Of a DNA stretch of 64,000 nucleotides, positions 41,735-50,461 are shown piece after piece. The notes below the pieces were generated by a model. The model was not told the DNA's origin, searched no databases, and saw only the letters and a program-made list of their open reading frames with translations. The position numbers and the translations under genes are program-made. This DNA is from Roseiflexus castenholzii DSM 13941 (lineage in GTDB: Bacteria; Chloroflexota; Chloroflexia; Chloroflexales; Roseiflexaceae), in assembly GCF_000017805.1 (NCBI RefSeq), contig NC_009767.1:868001-932000 (forward strand), read 5' to 3'. Each line of letters starts with the position of its first letter. Within the stretch, counting starts at the first letter, position 1.

Positions 41735-42910
41735 TCAGTGTGGCAGACGGCAGGCGATCCGCTGATGGGCGTCTTTTTCGATGGAGATAACGTCCTTGAT
41801 ACATAATGCCAATTATGATTGAAGATGCCGCATGCGTGTCATTCCGAGCGCAGCGACTTGTCATTCCGAGCCCTTCGCTTCGCTCAGGGTAAACGCAGCG
41901 CGGAATCGGCGCGGGTCGCGCACGACCCCTCGCGCTGCTCGGGGTGACCATGCCGGATGGTCACAGGTCATTGGTATAACCCGATAATGATAGCTGCAGC
42001 TTCGGAGTCGGTCAGTTGCCTGCGGAACGTGCGTGGATGTGGTTGTGCAATGTGGCTACTTTGCCAGGTCGGGTGGCGCGCGATTTCTGGAGGTGCATGA
42101 GAACAAAGTGGAGCCGTTCGTCTGGTGAAAGTTGTGCGGGAGCGCTGGCATCGGCAGGTGGTGCAGCTCCTGCTGGCGCATTTGCGTTGTTCGTTGTTGC
42201 TGTCCTGGCCTCAGGCAATGCCTGGATGGAGCGCCAGTGCTGCCATCTCTGACACACCCCTGGTTGTCACCAGCGATTGCGAGCACGGCGATAGTGCCAG
42301 ACGATGCATGCACGCCATTGCCATTCACCGCCTTCACAGCAGTGCCATTCGGCATCGCCGCAGCATGGACGCCATTGAGGGGCGGGGCGACGCCATTGGT
42401 CGCATGCGCGCCAGTTTTCGGCGCTCCGGCGGCGGCAGAATGCTCGTTCGGTTCGGGCTGCGGCACAGATGGCGCGCCGGCGGCAGGAAGACAACGAGGT
42501 TCAGGCGCCGGCGCAGGCGGCAGCGGAGAAGAAAGATCTTTCTTTATGGTGGGGATGTCGCGGACATCTTCGAAGCGATGCGCCTTGATGTCTCTCGCTC
42601 GCAGATGCTGGATGAGCGGGTCGTAGCCGGTATCTTTGGATATAATGTGAAAGTACGCTGCGGAGTCGCGCACTGCCAGCACGCCAAGGTAGAAGGCGAT
42701 GTGGAAGTCGAGCGCATTCGAGCCATTTCCTGACAACTTAACGTAAGTTGCGCGCCGTCCCAGACGTTGCATCGCCGCTGCGAATTCGAACGGCACCGAC
42801 TTCTTGCAGGCCCCAACGAAGACGATCACACGCATCTGCTTGTGGTCGAGCAGCGGCAGAAGATCGGGCTGGACGTTCTCGTAGTCGATGAGGACGTAGT
42901 CGGTAACCAT
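41735..42910 (-). pseudogene. NYN/PIN-like domain protein, two frameshifts and a repeat insertion
   Basis: The N-terminal NYN (LabA/DUF88) domain is intact: L-I-D-Y-E-N-V-Q-P at residues 7-15, V-K-L-S-G-N-G-S-N-A-L-D near 58-69 and I-I-S-K-D-T-G-Y-D near 89-97, with the acidic residues of the RNase site. A low-complexity linker follows. Frame is lost somewhere in 42150-42300, and the C-terminal domain continues in another frame as L-S-P-D-E-R-L-H-F-V-L-M-H-L-Q-K and A-T-R-P-G-K-V-A-T-L. Near 42030 a further shift gives R-R-Q-L-T-D-S-E-A-A-A-I-I-I-G-L. There the dispersed repeat (41817-41976) begins. Beyond the repeat, C-I-K-D-V-I-S-I-E-K-D and R-L-P-H-stop (41735) read as the gene's true end. 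Confidence 0.78.
41817..41976. repeat. Dispersed palindromic repeat, copy F (inside the NYN gene)
   Basis: 160 bp with ends TGCCAATTATG and GTCATTGGTA. TAA flanks it on both sides (41814-41816 and 41977-41979). It contains one CATTCCGAGCGCAGCGA module and one CCCTTCGCTTCGCTCAGGG module. Precise removal with one TAA rejoins the host reading frame as G-L-C-I-K-D. Confidence 0.9.
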
Positions 42911-42994
42911 GGGAACGCCTTTGCTCTTCCGCAGCGTTCACCGTCAGTGTATCTGAGATTCATTACCGATTTATAACCGTACAAAGGCGCATTC

Positions 42995-43687
42995 ATGTCC
43001 ACGAAACCGCTTATCGACGTTCGCGATGTGGTCAAAATCTACCGGATGGGGGATGTCGAGGTGCATGCGTTACGCGGGGTATCATTCACCATCGACGAGG
43101 GGGAGATGGTGGCGATTATGGGACCGTCGGGCAGCGGCAAGAGCACGCTGATGAACATTCTCGGCTGCCTGGATCAGCCGACCGCAGGGACGTACCTGCT
43201 CGACGGGGTGGATGTCGGGCAGTTGAACGACGACGACCTGGCGATGATCCGCAATCAGAAGATCGGGTTCGTATTTCAACAATACATGTTGCTGCCGCGC
43301 ACCACGGCGCTGCGCAACGTCGAACTGCCGCTGCTCTACAGCAACAACGGCCACGACCGCACCGAGCGCGCGCGTGCGGCGCTCGAATCTGTCGGCATGA
43401 GGGACCGCATGCACCACAAACCGAATGAACTCTCCGGCGGGCAGCAACAACGCGTCGCCATTGCCCGCGCGCTGGTCAACAATCCGCGCATCATTCTGGC
43501 GGACGAGCCGACCGGCGCGCTCGATACGAAAACCGGCGAAGAAATCATGGGGATCTTCGAGCGCCTGAACCGCGAACGCGGCATGACCGTCATTCTGGTG
43601 ACCCACGAACACGACGTCGCCCGTCACGCGGAGCGGATCATCCACATGCGCGACGGGCAGATCGCCGAGGTTACAGCACGCGCGTGA
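42995..43687 (+). CDS. ABC transporter ATPase of the MacB/LolD type, no adjacent permease
   Basis: A 230-residue ATPase. Walker [10 protein letters not shown] near residues 44-52, a Q-loop in F-V-F-Q-Q-Y, the signature L-S-G-G-Q-Q-Q-R near 148, Walker [13 protein letters not shown] near 168-179, and [10 protein letters not shown]. The short form and the [16 protein letters not shown] pattern are typical of MacB/LolD/FtsE-like exporters. A partner MacB-type permease is not encoded next to it, so it must pair with a distant permease or be an orphan. Its last 17 bases overlap the convergent protease gene. Confidence 0.85.
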   Translation: MSTKPLIDVRDVVKIYRMGDVEVHALRGVSFTIDEGEMVAIMGPSGSGKSTLMNILGCLDQPTAGTYLLDGVDVGQLNDDDLAMIRNQKIGFVFQQYMLLPRTTALRNVELPLLYSNNGHDRTERARAALESVGMRDRMHHKPNELSGGQQQRVAIARALVNNPRIILADEPTGALDTKTGEEIMGIFERLNRERGMTVILVTHEHDVARHAERIIHMRDGQIAEVTARA

Positions 43688-46577
43688 TCTCGGCGAACAG
43701 GGAGCGTTCCTGGTTGGCGGCAGTAATGGCATCTTCGCCGCCCATTACAACGAGCGCAGCGTTGTCGCGCACGATGTCGAGCACATCGGCAAAGGCACGA
43801 AAGTCGGCCGGCGTTGTGCCGAGCACTTCCTCACGCACCTGCTGGCGGTAGGCATCGTCGTCGCCGACCAGAAATCGCGCCATTGCCGTGAAGCCGCGCG
43901 CGTCCGGCAGTTGGTAGGCGTCGAGGTCGGCAATAACGCCGATGATGGCACGGGTCAACTCTTTCTCGCTCAGGTCGAGTTGGCGCAAAAAGGCGGCAGA
44001 ACGGTCATACACATCGATCGTGCGCAGCAGATTGGGATCGCGGTATGATGTGTAACTGAACACGCCCGATCGCGGGTCGAACGAGCAGAAGCCGCCGTAT
44101 GCTCCTCCTTGCTCACGAATCTGCTCCCACAGCCAGGTCGTCATCAGGTAGCGCGTCACCACGAGCGCCGAGCCGTGCAGCCGATACCCCAGGCGATACA
44201 GGTCGGCGCCTTTGGCGACGTAGTTGACATGTGCGGGAATGATCAACCCTTCCGATGGCGCACCTTTGTGCGGATTCCATGCCGCCGGTATCGTCGTTCC
44301 GACCGGCAGACGGTCGAGGAACGCTTCCAGGTGCGGACGGAAGCGCTCCCATCCGGCAGCGTCCACCGTCACATTCACCAGCAGTGCGCTGCGATCGATC
44401 AGCCGCGCGCGCATGTGCTCAAGCACGGCGCGCACCGTTTCCCACTCCTCATCGATGGTTCGCTCGATCCGGCGCAGGAACATCAGGTAACTGACGCCGC
44501 CGATCTGCTCGGCGACCCAATCGGCTTCGCTGAAGCGCGCGCGCAGGCGCGTGCTGACCACCGTGTGACCGGCAGGGATCAGGCTGGCTTCGCGCGAGGC
44601 GCGCTCCTCGCGCACGATCTGCCGGATGCGCTCACGGTTGTCAAGGCGCGCCGACAACACAACGTCGTGCAGAATGTCGAGCAGCGCATCGCTCTTTTCG
44701 ACGATGGCTTTCCCGCGCAGGAACAACCAGGCGGCGCCGATGCTGCGTCCGCGCATCGCCGAGGTGAACGATTGCGGGAAGATGCCGCCGGTATCGCGCC
44801 CGATCCGTTGGATCAATTGAACGACATCTTCGTGTTGCGTACCGGTTTCGAGAAGGGCACGTCCAAAGATCGTCACATACGGCAGAAACTCCTGGGGCAA
44901 CACGCGCAGGTTCATGCCAATGTCCACATACACGATGCCGTTGGTGAACAGATTGTGGAGCAACACGCGCGTTGCGCCAATCGCCAGTTCTTCGGTGGGG
45001 ATGGTCTTGATCGTCCGGTCGAGATCGGCAATCGTCAGGCTCGGCAGCGACGCAAGCGCCTCTGGCGGATCGGGGGTTTCCTGGATCTGTTTGAGGCGCG
45101 CGGCAGTCGCGTTGATCGCCGCGATCTGCGCCTCATCGAGCGTTGCGCGAATCGCCACCAGGCGTTCGCGTTCAGCAGCGTTCTGGCGGTTGGTCAATTC
45201 CAGATCGGGAACGAGCACGACCGTTGTGCGGTGAGGGTTGCGCAGCAACTTCTCCTCGATCATATGCTCGAAGACGCGCTCCCCTGCGCTCAACCGCTGC
45301 TTGATGGCGCGGAGCGGCGCTTCGAACATGAGCGGCGCCAGCGGATCATCGCCATAGAGCCAGGTGTCGAGTGCGCGGATGAGGACTGCTAAACCACGCG
45401 GGTAGGAACCGGTATTATTCTCGCGCAACTGAAACTCGACCGTGTTGACCGCTGCTTCGATAGTTTGCGAATCGATCCCGTCACGCGCCAGGCGCTCCAG
45501 TGTTCCAATGATCACATCCTCGGTCGCGCCGATATTCTCGCCCTTCACCCCTTTCAACCCGACGGTAAAGTAGGTCTGACGCAGACGGGCGAATCCCGAT
45601 CCGGTCAGATTTTCTCCCAGACCAGAGTCGATGAGCGCCTTGCGCAGCGGCGCGGCTGGTGTCCCGACCAGCGCGTGCTCCAGGATGTCGAGCGCGAGCG
45701 CCTCTTCGATATCCGGCGGGTTGGGAAGCAGCCAGTTGACCGCCACCATATGCTTGTCGATGCTGTTTGGACCAGCCGGATAGGGCGCTTCGACGTGTTG
45801 CGGTTCACTCAATGGCGGTTGCAGCGGGATCATCGAGTCGACCGGGATACGCTCGAATGGCGCCAGGACGCGATCGAGCAGGCGCAGACGCTCTTCCGGA
45901 TCATCGTCGCCATAGAAAAAGATCAGCGCATTTGAGGGATGGTAATACCGCTCGTGGAACGCTTTGAACTGCTCATAGGTCAGATTGGGAATCTCAGCCG
46001 GATCGCCGCCCGAATCGACGCTGTACACATGACCGGGGAAGAGCGACCGCTGCACTGCCAGGTAGAGCACGCGGTCGGGCGATACGTTGGCGCCCTTCAT
46101 CTCGTTGAAGACCACCCCACGGTAGCCGAGCGAGCCATCCTCGTTCACCTCATAGCGCCAACCCTCCTGTTGCAACACCTCCGGCGAAATGCGCGGGTGG
46201 AAGACGGCATCGAGGTACACATCGACGAGATTGTAGAAATCCTTCGTATTGGTGGACGCAACCGGATAGACCGTTTTATCCGAATAGGTCATCGCGTTGA
46301 GGAAAGTTTTGAGCGATCCTTTAAGTAATTCGACAAACGGCTTTTTCAGGGGATACTTTTCAGAGCCGCACAGGACGCTGTGTTCGAGAATGTGCGCCAC
46401 GCCGGTTGAGTCGGGTGGAGGGGTGCGGAAAGTAATGCCAAAGACCTTATTTTCATCGTCATTGATCAACGAAAGAAGTTCAGCGCCGGTGGCGACATGG
46501 CGATACCAGCGCGCCAATGAGTTCAGTTCGGCGATCTGCTGCTCGCGGAGCAGTTCAAATCCATGAATCACATTCAT
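43671..46577 (-). CDS. PreP-like M16C zinc metalloprotease
   Basis: A 968-residue M16 peptidase, the full length of the presequence-protease class (about 970-1000). The inverted zinc site H-I-L-E-H (H-x-x-E-H) is at residues 62-66 with E65 catalytic; a third ligand Glu is expected near 140 (F-N-E-M-K-G). Further family landmarks are [15 protein letters not shown] (residues 74-88), [14 protein letters not shown] near 91-104 and C-terminal Q-G-G-A-Y-G-G (about 826-832). Such enzymes form a closed chamber that digests small unfolded peptides in the cytosol or, in organelles, cleaved presequences. Convergent with the ABC ATPase gene; no signal peptide is seen. Confidence 0.92.
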   Translation of the reverse strand: MNVIHGFELLREQQIAELNSLARWYRHVATGAELLSLINDDENKVFGITFRTPPPDSTGVAHILEHSVLCGSEKYPLKKPFVELLKGSLKTFLNAMTYSDKTVYPVASTNTKDFYNLVDVYLDAVFHPRISPEVLQQEGWRYEVNEDGSLGYRGVVFNEMKGANVSPDRVLYLAVQRSLFPGHVYSVDSGGDPAEIPNLTYEQFKAFHERYYHPSNALIFFYGDDDPEERLRLLDRVLAPFERIPVDSMIPLQPPLSEPQHVEAPYPAGPNSIDKHMVAVNWLLPNPPDIEEALALDILEHALVGTPAAPLRKALIDSGLGENLTGSGFARLRQTYFTVGLKGVKGENIGATEDVIIGTLERLARDGIDSQTIEAAVNTVEFQLRENNTGSYPRGLAVLIRALDTWLYGDDPLAPLMFEAPLRAIKQRLSAGERVFEHMIEEKLLRNPHRTTVVLVPDLELTNRQNAAERERLVAIRATLDEAQIAAINATAARLKQIQETPDPPEALASLPSLTIADLDRTIKTIPTEELAIGATRVLLHNLFTNGIVYVDIGMNLRVLPQEFLPYVTIFGRALLETGTQHEDVVQLIQRIGRDTGGIFPQSFTSAMRGRSIGAAWLFLRGKAIVEKSDALLDILHDVVLSARLDNRERIRQIVREERASREASLIPAGHTVVSTRLRARFSEADWVAEQIGGVSYLMFLRRIERTIDEEWETVRAVLEHMRARLIDRSALLVNVTVDAAGWERFRPHLEAFLDRLPVGTTIPAAWNPHKGAPSEGLIIPAHVNYVAKGADLYRLGYRLHGSALVVTRYLMTTWLWEQIREQGGAYGGFCSFDPRSGVFSYTSYRDPNLLRTIDVYDRSAAFLRQLDLSEKELTRAIIGVIADLDAYQLPDARGFTAMARFLVGDDDAYRQQVREEVLGTTPADFRAFADVLDIVRDNAALVVMGGEDAITAANQERSLFAEITRVL

Positions 46578-47015
46578 CGTTGCCTCGATTCTGACGTTAA
46601 GGGTGTTTGTCGAGAATTGTACCAGATTTATCCGAAGGAGGCGTCATCGATCCTTTCACGCGTGCGCATCGGTCGGATCGGTCTCACGATCTCCTCGATG
46701 CCCGGCGCGACAGTGCGGGAAAAACCTTGATCTGGAACGTCTGCCCCTATTGTGGTATCCGCTCACGCCTGAGCAAAGGCGCGTGATCGTCCTTCGTGCC
46801 ATCAAGCGCAACGGTGCGCATTGCGTGAGCGCCGCCGGCGCACTATTCCCGGAGATCTGGGCAAGAATCTGTGCACGGGGGTATGAAACCTGTGCAACGT
46901 GAGGTTAACCTTATCCGTTACTGAAAGCCTTCCATCCCTTTCTGAAGCCATAAAACATCGATCATCCATAAGATGAAAGAACGATGAGAATTCTTTTCAA
47001 ATGCTGTTCAAAACA
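46578..47015. other. Stretch without an assigned gene, with one possible short frame
   Basis: About 440 bases upstream of the protease (divergent from the sigma gene). A plus-strand frame around 46645-46785 reads G-K-T-L-I-W-N-V-C-P-Y-C-G-I-R-S-R and ends A-stop, a single CxxC zinc knuckle-like tail. Only an unusual TTG (about 46609) could start it, so I call no gene. The rest holds the sigma-gene promoter. Confidence 0.35.
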
Positions 47016-47044
47016 TTGACAACTCTGTGCAAGGGGAGTATAAT
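47016..47044 (+). promoter_or_regulatory. Perfect-consensus sigma-70 promoter for the ECF sigma factor gene
   Basis: TTGACA (47016-47021) and TATAAT (47039-47044), both perfect, spaced by 17 bases. The transcript start would be near 47051, giving a leader of about 50 bases before ATG 47103. Confidence 0.9.
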
Positions 47045-47102
47045 CAGGCCAAATGATAAAGATGAGGTATATGACCTCGCGGGAAGAGAAAGAGGGTCTT
47101 CC

Positions 47103-47738
47103 ATGGACAATCGATACTCCGACGAGCACATCTCCACGGCAGCGACTGCCTACACCGACACCCCTGACGACCACGTGCTGATTGCGGCGATTGCCGAAGG
47201 TGATAGCAGCGCGCTCGAGGCGCTCTATGATCGGTACTCGTCGGTAGTGTACCGCATGGCGTTGCGGATGCTGAAAAACCGCGAACTGGCGGAGGAGGTT
47301 GTCCAGGAAGTCTTCTGGCGGGTCTGGCGGCGCAGCGCCAGTTTCGATAATGAGCGCGGGCGTGTGGCGCAGTGGCTGTTCGGCATTGCGCACAATCTGT
47401 GTATCGATGAATTGCGTCGCATGCGTGCCCGCCCGACCCAGATTTACGAGGATGTCGATCATCCGGTTATTCAGCAACTGGCGGATGAGCAGATCGATGT
47501 GCCGGAGGCTGCGTGGGTGTTCGAGCAACAGCGGGTCATTCGTGATGCCCTTGGTCATTTGCCGGAGGCGCAGCGTCAGGCGGTCGAACTCGCATATTTC
47601 GGCGGTCTGTCGCACCAGGAGATTGCGACAAAACTCAATCGACCGCTCGGTACGATCAAGACGCGCGTGCGGTTGGGGTTGCAGAAACTTGGCACATTGT
47701 TGACGGCGCGCGGGTTGCAACCAGGGGATGCATCGTAG
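47103..47738 (+). CDS. ECF-type RNA polymerase sigma factor
   Basis: A 211-residue sigma-70 family protein. Sigma-2 region: A-L-E-A-L-Y-D-R-Y-S-S-V-V-Y-R-M-A (residues 39-55), E-E-V-V-Q-E-V-F-W-R-V-W (D/E-A-E-D-x-x-Q-E-V-F style) and W-L-F-G-I-A-H-N-L-C-I-D-E-L-R-R. Sigma-4 region: L-P-E-A-Q-R-Q-A-V-E-L-A-Y-F-G-G-L-S-H-Q-E-I-A-T-K-L and L-G-T-I-K-T-R-V-R. These bind the -10/-35 elements of stress-responsive promoters. An in-frame upstream ATG at 47001 precedes the promoter, so ATG 47103 is chosen. No anti-sigma factor gene is adjacent, and the strong housekeeping promoter suggests constitutive supply. Confidence 0.92.
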   Translation: MDNRYSDEHISTAATAYTDTPDDHVLIAAIAEGDSSALEALYDRYSSVVYRMALRMLKNRELAEEVVQEVFWRVWRRSASFDNERGRVAQWLFGIAHNLCIDELRRMRARPTQIYEDVDHPVIQQLADEQIDVPEAAWVFEQQRVIRDALGHLPEAQRQAVELAYFGGLSHQEIATKLNRPLGTIKTRVRLGLQKLGTLLTARGLQPGDAS

Positions 47739-47945
47739 AAACAGGCCGGTGGTTGCGAGGTTTGCCGGATGACAGGATGCTTCATCGGATTTGAGGTCCA
47801 GCGCTCCCTGAGAGGGGGCGCATCTTTTTTGCCCGGCAGTAGATTCGGAGCGATGGATTGATCGCGCCGTCTTCTGAGCTATCACAGCAGCATGCGCGGT
47901 ATAATGAGGTAAAGAAATTGCGTCTCCGTGTGGTGAGGAATTCTG

Positions 47946-49466
47946 GTGTTGACTCTTCTGGATGTTCTGACGACCGGCGAACCTGACGCACCTGCGTTGC
48001 TGTCGCCGGATATGTCGCCGCTGCCGTTCGCCAGGTTGCGTGAGCATGTGGTGGAACTGGCGGAACGCCTCGCTGCGTTTGGAGTGGCTCGTGGCGAGCG
48101 GGTGGCGATTGCGCTGGGCAATGGTCCTGCAATGGCGCTGAGTTTCCTGGCAGCGGCGACATGCGCAACGGCTGCGCCGCTCAATCCGAAATACCGCCAG
48201 GACGAGTTTGCGTTTTCCTTCGCAGATACCCGCGCAACGACCCTGATTGTGCCGCCAGAGGGAATGGCAGCGGCGCGCGCCGCCGCCTCGCCTGCCATGA
48301 CCGTTGTGACGGCATCGATCCGCAGCGATGGTGCGCTCGATCTGGCGCTGGAACGCGGCGCGCGCGCGGCGCAGCCGTGGACGCCGCCGCAACCGGACGA
48401 TGTGGCGCTCATTCTGCATACTAGCGGCACTACCAGCCGCCCCAAGCGGGTGCCGTTGCGCCAGCGTAATCTGGTCGCCTCGGCGCGCAATATTGTCGCA
48501 GCGTATCGGTTGACGCCTGATGATCGGGCGCTGTGCGTGATGCCGCTCTTCCATATCCACGGCATCGTTGCGACCTTGCTGGCGCCGCTTGCATCCGGCG
48601 GGTCGGTCGTTCTTCCTCCCGGTTTCGATGCTATGCGCTTCTGGGGCTGGCTGACTGCCTTCCGCCCCACATGGTTCTCGGCGGTGCCGACGATGCATCA
48701 GATGCTGCTAGCGCGCGCTGAACGCCAGTTGGCTGCGATCCGTGCAGCGCCGCTGCGCTTCATCCGTTCCAGCAGCGCGCCGCTGCCGCCGGTCGTCCTT
48801 GAACACCTTGAAGCGGCATTTCAGGCGCCGGCGATCGAGTCGTATGGCATGACCGAAGCAAGCCATCAGATGACCACCAACCCGCTGCCGCCGCTGCCGC
48901 ACTATGCCGGTTCTGTCGGGTATGGCTTCGGCGTGGAGGTGACGATCCTCGACGACCATGGTGTTGAACTGCCGCGCGGTGAACGCGGTGAGGTCGCCGT
49001 GCGAGGACCGAATGTGTTCGATGGCTATGAGAACAACCCGGAAGCCACTGCTGCCGCATTTACAAACGGTTGGTTCCGCACCGGCGACCAGGGACGGATC
49101 GATGAACAGGGGTATCTGTGGCTGACGGGACGCCTCAAGGAATTGATCAATCGCGGCGGTGAGAAGATTTCACCGCTCGAAATTGACGATGTGCTGCTCC
49201 GACATCCGGCAGTGGCGGAGGCTGTCGCGTTCGCTGCGCCGCATCGGACACTTGGTGAAGAGGTCTACGCCGCTGTGGTGTTGCGCTCGGAAGCGACCGA
49301 GCGAGAACTGCGCGAGCATTGCGCTGCATTTCTGGCGGATTTCAAGGTGCCGCGCGTTATTCACATTCTGTCGGAGATTCCACGCGGCGCAACCGGGAAG
49401 GTACAGCGGCTTGCAATGGCAAAACTGCTGGGATTGACTGACGACTCATCGGGGAGTGCGCAATGA
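47946..49466 (+). CDS. AMP-binding acyl-CoA synthetase (oxalyl-CoA synthetase-like)
   Basis: A 506-residue adenylate-forming enzyme. The A3 loop L-H-T-S-G-T-T-S-R-P-K-R is near residues 158-169, A5 S-Y-G-M-T-E-A near 298, A7 T-G-D near 379, A8 R-L-K-E-L-I-N-R-G-G-E-K-I-S-P near 396-410 and the C-terminal Lys in R-G-A-T-G-K-V-Q-R near 487. These carry out acyl adenylation followed by CoA transfer. Length and motif style fit short-chain or dicarboxylic-acid ligases, including oxalyl-CoA synthetase; the substrate is uncertain. Start is GTG 47946 (TTG 47949 possible). Its stop overlaps the next start as ATGA, so both are made together. Confidence 0.82.
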   Translation: MLTLLDVLTTGEPDAPALLSPDMSPLPFARLREHVVELAERLAAFGVARGERVAIALGNGPAMALSFLAAATCATAAPLNPKYRQDEFAFSFADTRATTLIVPPEGMAAARAAASPAMTVVTASIRSDGALDLALERGARAAQPWTPPQPDDVALILHTSGTTSRPKRVPLRQRNLVASARNIVAAYRLTPDDRALCVMPLFHIHGIVATLLAPLASGGSVVLPPGFDAMRFWGWLTAFRPTWFSAVPTMHQMLLARAERQLAAIRAAPLRFIRSSSAPLPPVVLEHLEAAFQAPAIESYGMTEASHQMTTNPLPPLPHYAGSVGYGFGVEVTILDDHGVELPRGERGEVAVRGPNVFDGYENNPEATAAAFTNGWFRTGDQGRIDEQGYLWLTGRLKELINRGGEKISPLEIDDVLLRHPAVAEAVAFAAPHRTLGEEVYAAVVLRSEATERELREHCAAFLADFKVPRVIHILSEIPRGATGKVQRLAMAKLLGLTDDSSGSAQ

Positions 49467-50461
49467 AGATTTGCATCTTTGGCGCGGGTTCGATCGGCGG
49501 CTACCTGGGTGTGCGGCTGGCGAACGCGGGTGAACGGGTGACGTTGATCGCTCGCGGTGCGAATCTGGCAGCGATCCGTGAGCGTGGAATGACCCTGATT
49601 GAGACTGATGGGACGACGCTGATCGCTCATCCTGCGCTGGCAACCGACGATCCAGCAGTCGCCGGCGCGCACGATGTGGTGATTGTCGCTGTCAAAGCGC
49701 ACCAACTACCGGCGGTTGCGCCCATGCTCCGCCCCTTGTTCCACAACGAAACGATGGTCGTTCCGGCGCAGAACGGTATTCCCTGGTGGTACTTTCAGCG
49801 GCACGGCGGTCCTTTCGAGGGGCGGCGCATCGAGTCGGTCGATCCCGATGGCGTCATTGCCGCAAACATCGAGACGGAGCGCATCATTGGGTGCGTGGTC
49901 TACCCGGCGACCGAACTGGAGGCGCCGGGGGTCGTTCGCCACATCGAAGGCGACCGGTTGACGCTGGGTGAACTCGACGGATCACGGAGCGAGCGGGTGC
50001 AGCAGTTGTCGCAGACACTGGCGCGCGCGGGGCTGAAAGCGCCGGTGCGCCCGCGCATCCGCACTGAGATCTGGATCAAACTGTGGGGGAACCTGGCATT
50101 CAACCCGGTCAGTGCGCTGACGCGCGCCACGCTGATCGATATCTGTCGCCATCCGCAGGCGCGGGCATTGATCGTTGCCATGATGGAAGAGGGCCAGGCG
50201 GTTGCCGAGCAGTTGGGCATCACGTTCGGCATCACCATTGATCAGCGCATCGCTGGAGCGGAACAGGTGGGCGCCCATAAAACCTCGATGCTCCAGGACA
50301 TCGAGGCTGGCAGAGCGACGGAAGCGGATGCGCTGGTGGGAGCGGTAGCGGAACTCGGCAGGCTGACACATGTGCCGACGCCGCATATCGATGCGATCTA
50401 TGCTGCCGTTAAGCTGCTGGAGCATACAGTGACACGCGCTACACCGCCTCGTTCCGCTTGA
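49463..50461 (+). CDS. panE: 2-dehydropantoate 2-reductase (ketopantoate reductase)-like protein
   Basis: A 332-residue NADPH-dependent reductase. The Rossmann motif G-A-G-S-I-G-G is at residues 7-13, the V-K-A-H-Q stretch near 75 corresponds to the family catalytic region, and K in W-I-K-L-W-G-N-L-A-F-N-P-V-S-A-L-T near 190-206 is the catalytic lysine context. PanE converts ketopantoate to pantoate in the CoA pathway; many homologues of this length act on other 2-oxo acids. The acyl-CoA synthetase upstream, translationally coupled (ATGA overlap), hints that the real job could be tied to CoA supply or to an organic-acid pathway. Its 3' end overlaps the convergent BTAD regulator by 23 bases. 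Confidence 0.82.
   Translation: MKICIFGAGSIGGYLGVRLANAGERVTLIARGANLAAIRERGMTLIETDGTTLIAHPALATDDPAVAGAHDVVIVAVKAHQLPAVAPMLRPLFHNETMVVPAQNGIPWWYFQRHGGPFEGRRIESVDPDGVIAANIETERIIGCVVYPATELEAPGVVRHIEGDRLTLGELDGSRSERVQQLSQTLARAGLKAPVRPRIRTEIWIKLWGNLAFNPVSALTRATLIDICRHPQARALIVAMMEEGQAVAEQLGITFGITIDQRIAGAEQVGAHKTSMLQDIEAGRATEADALVGAVAELGRLTHVPTPHIDAIYAAVKLLEHTVTRATPPRSA

Noticed and set aside
46962..48698. Minus-strand open frame of 578 codons
   Set aside because: Lies opposite the sigma factor and acyl-CoA synthetase genes, which have clear family motifs; composition is that of a shadow.
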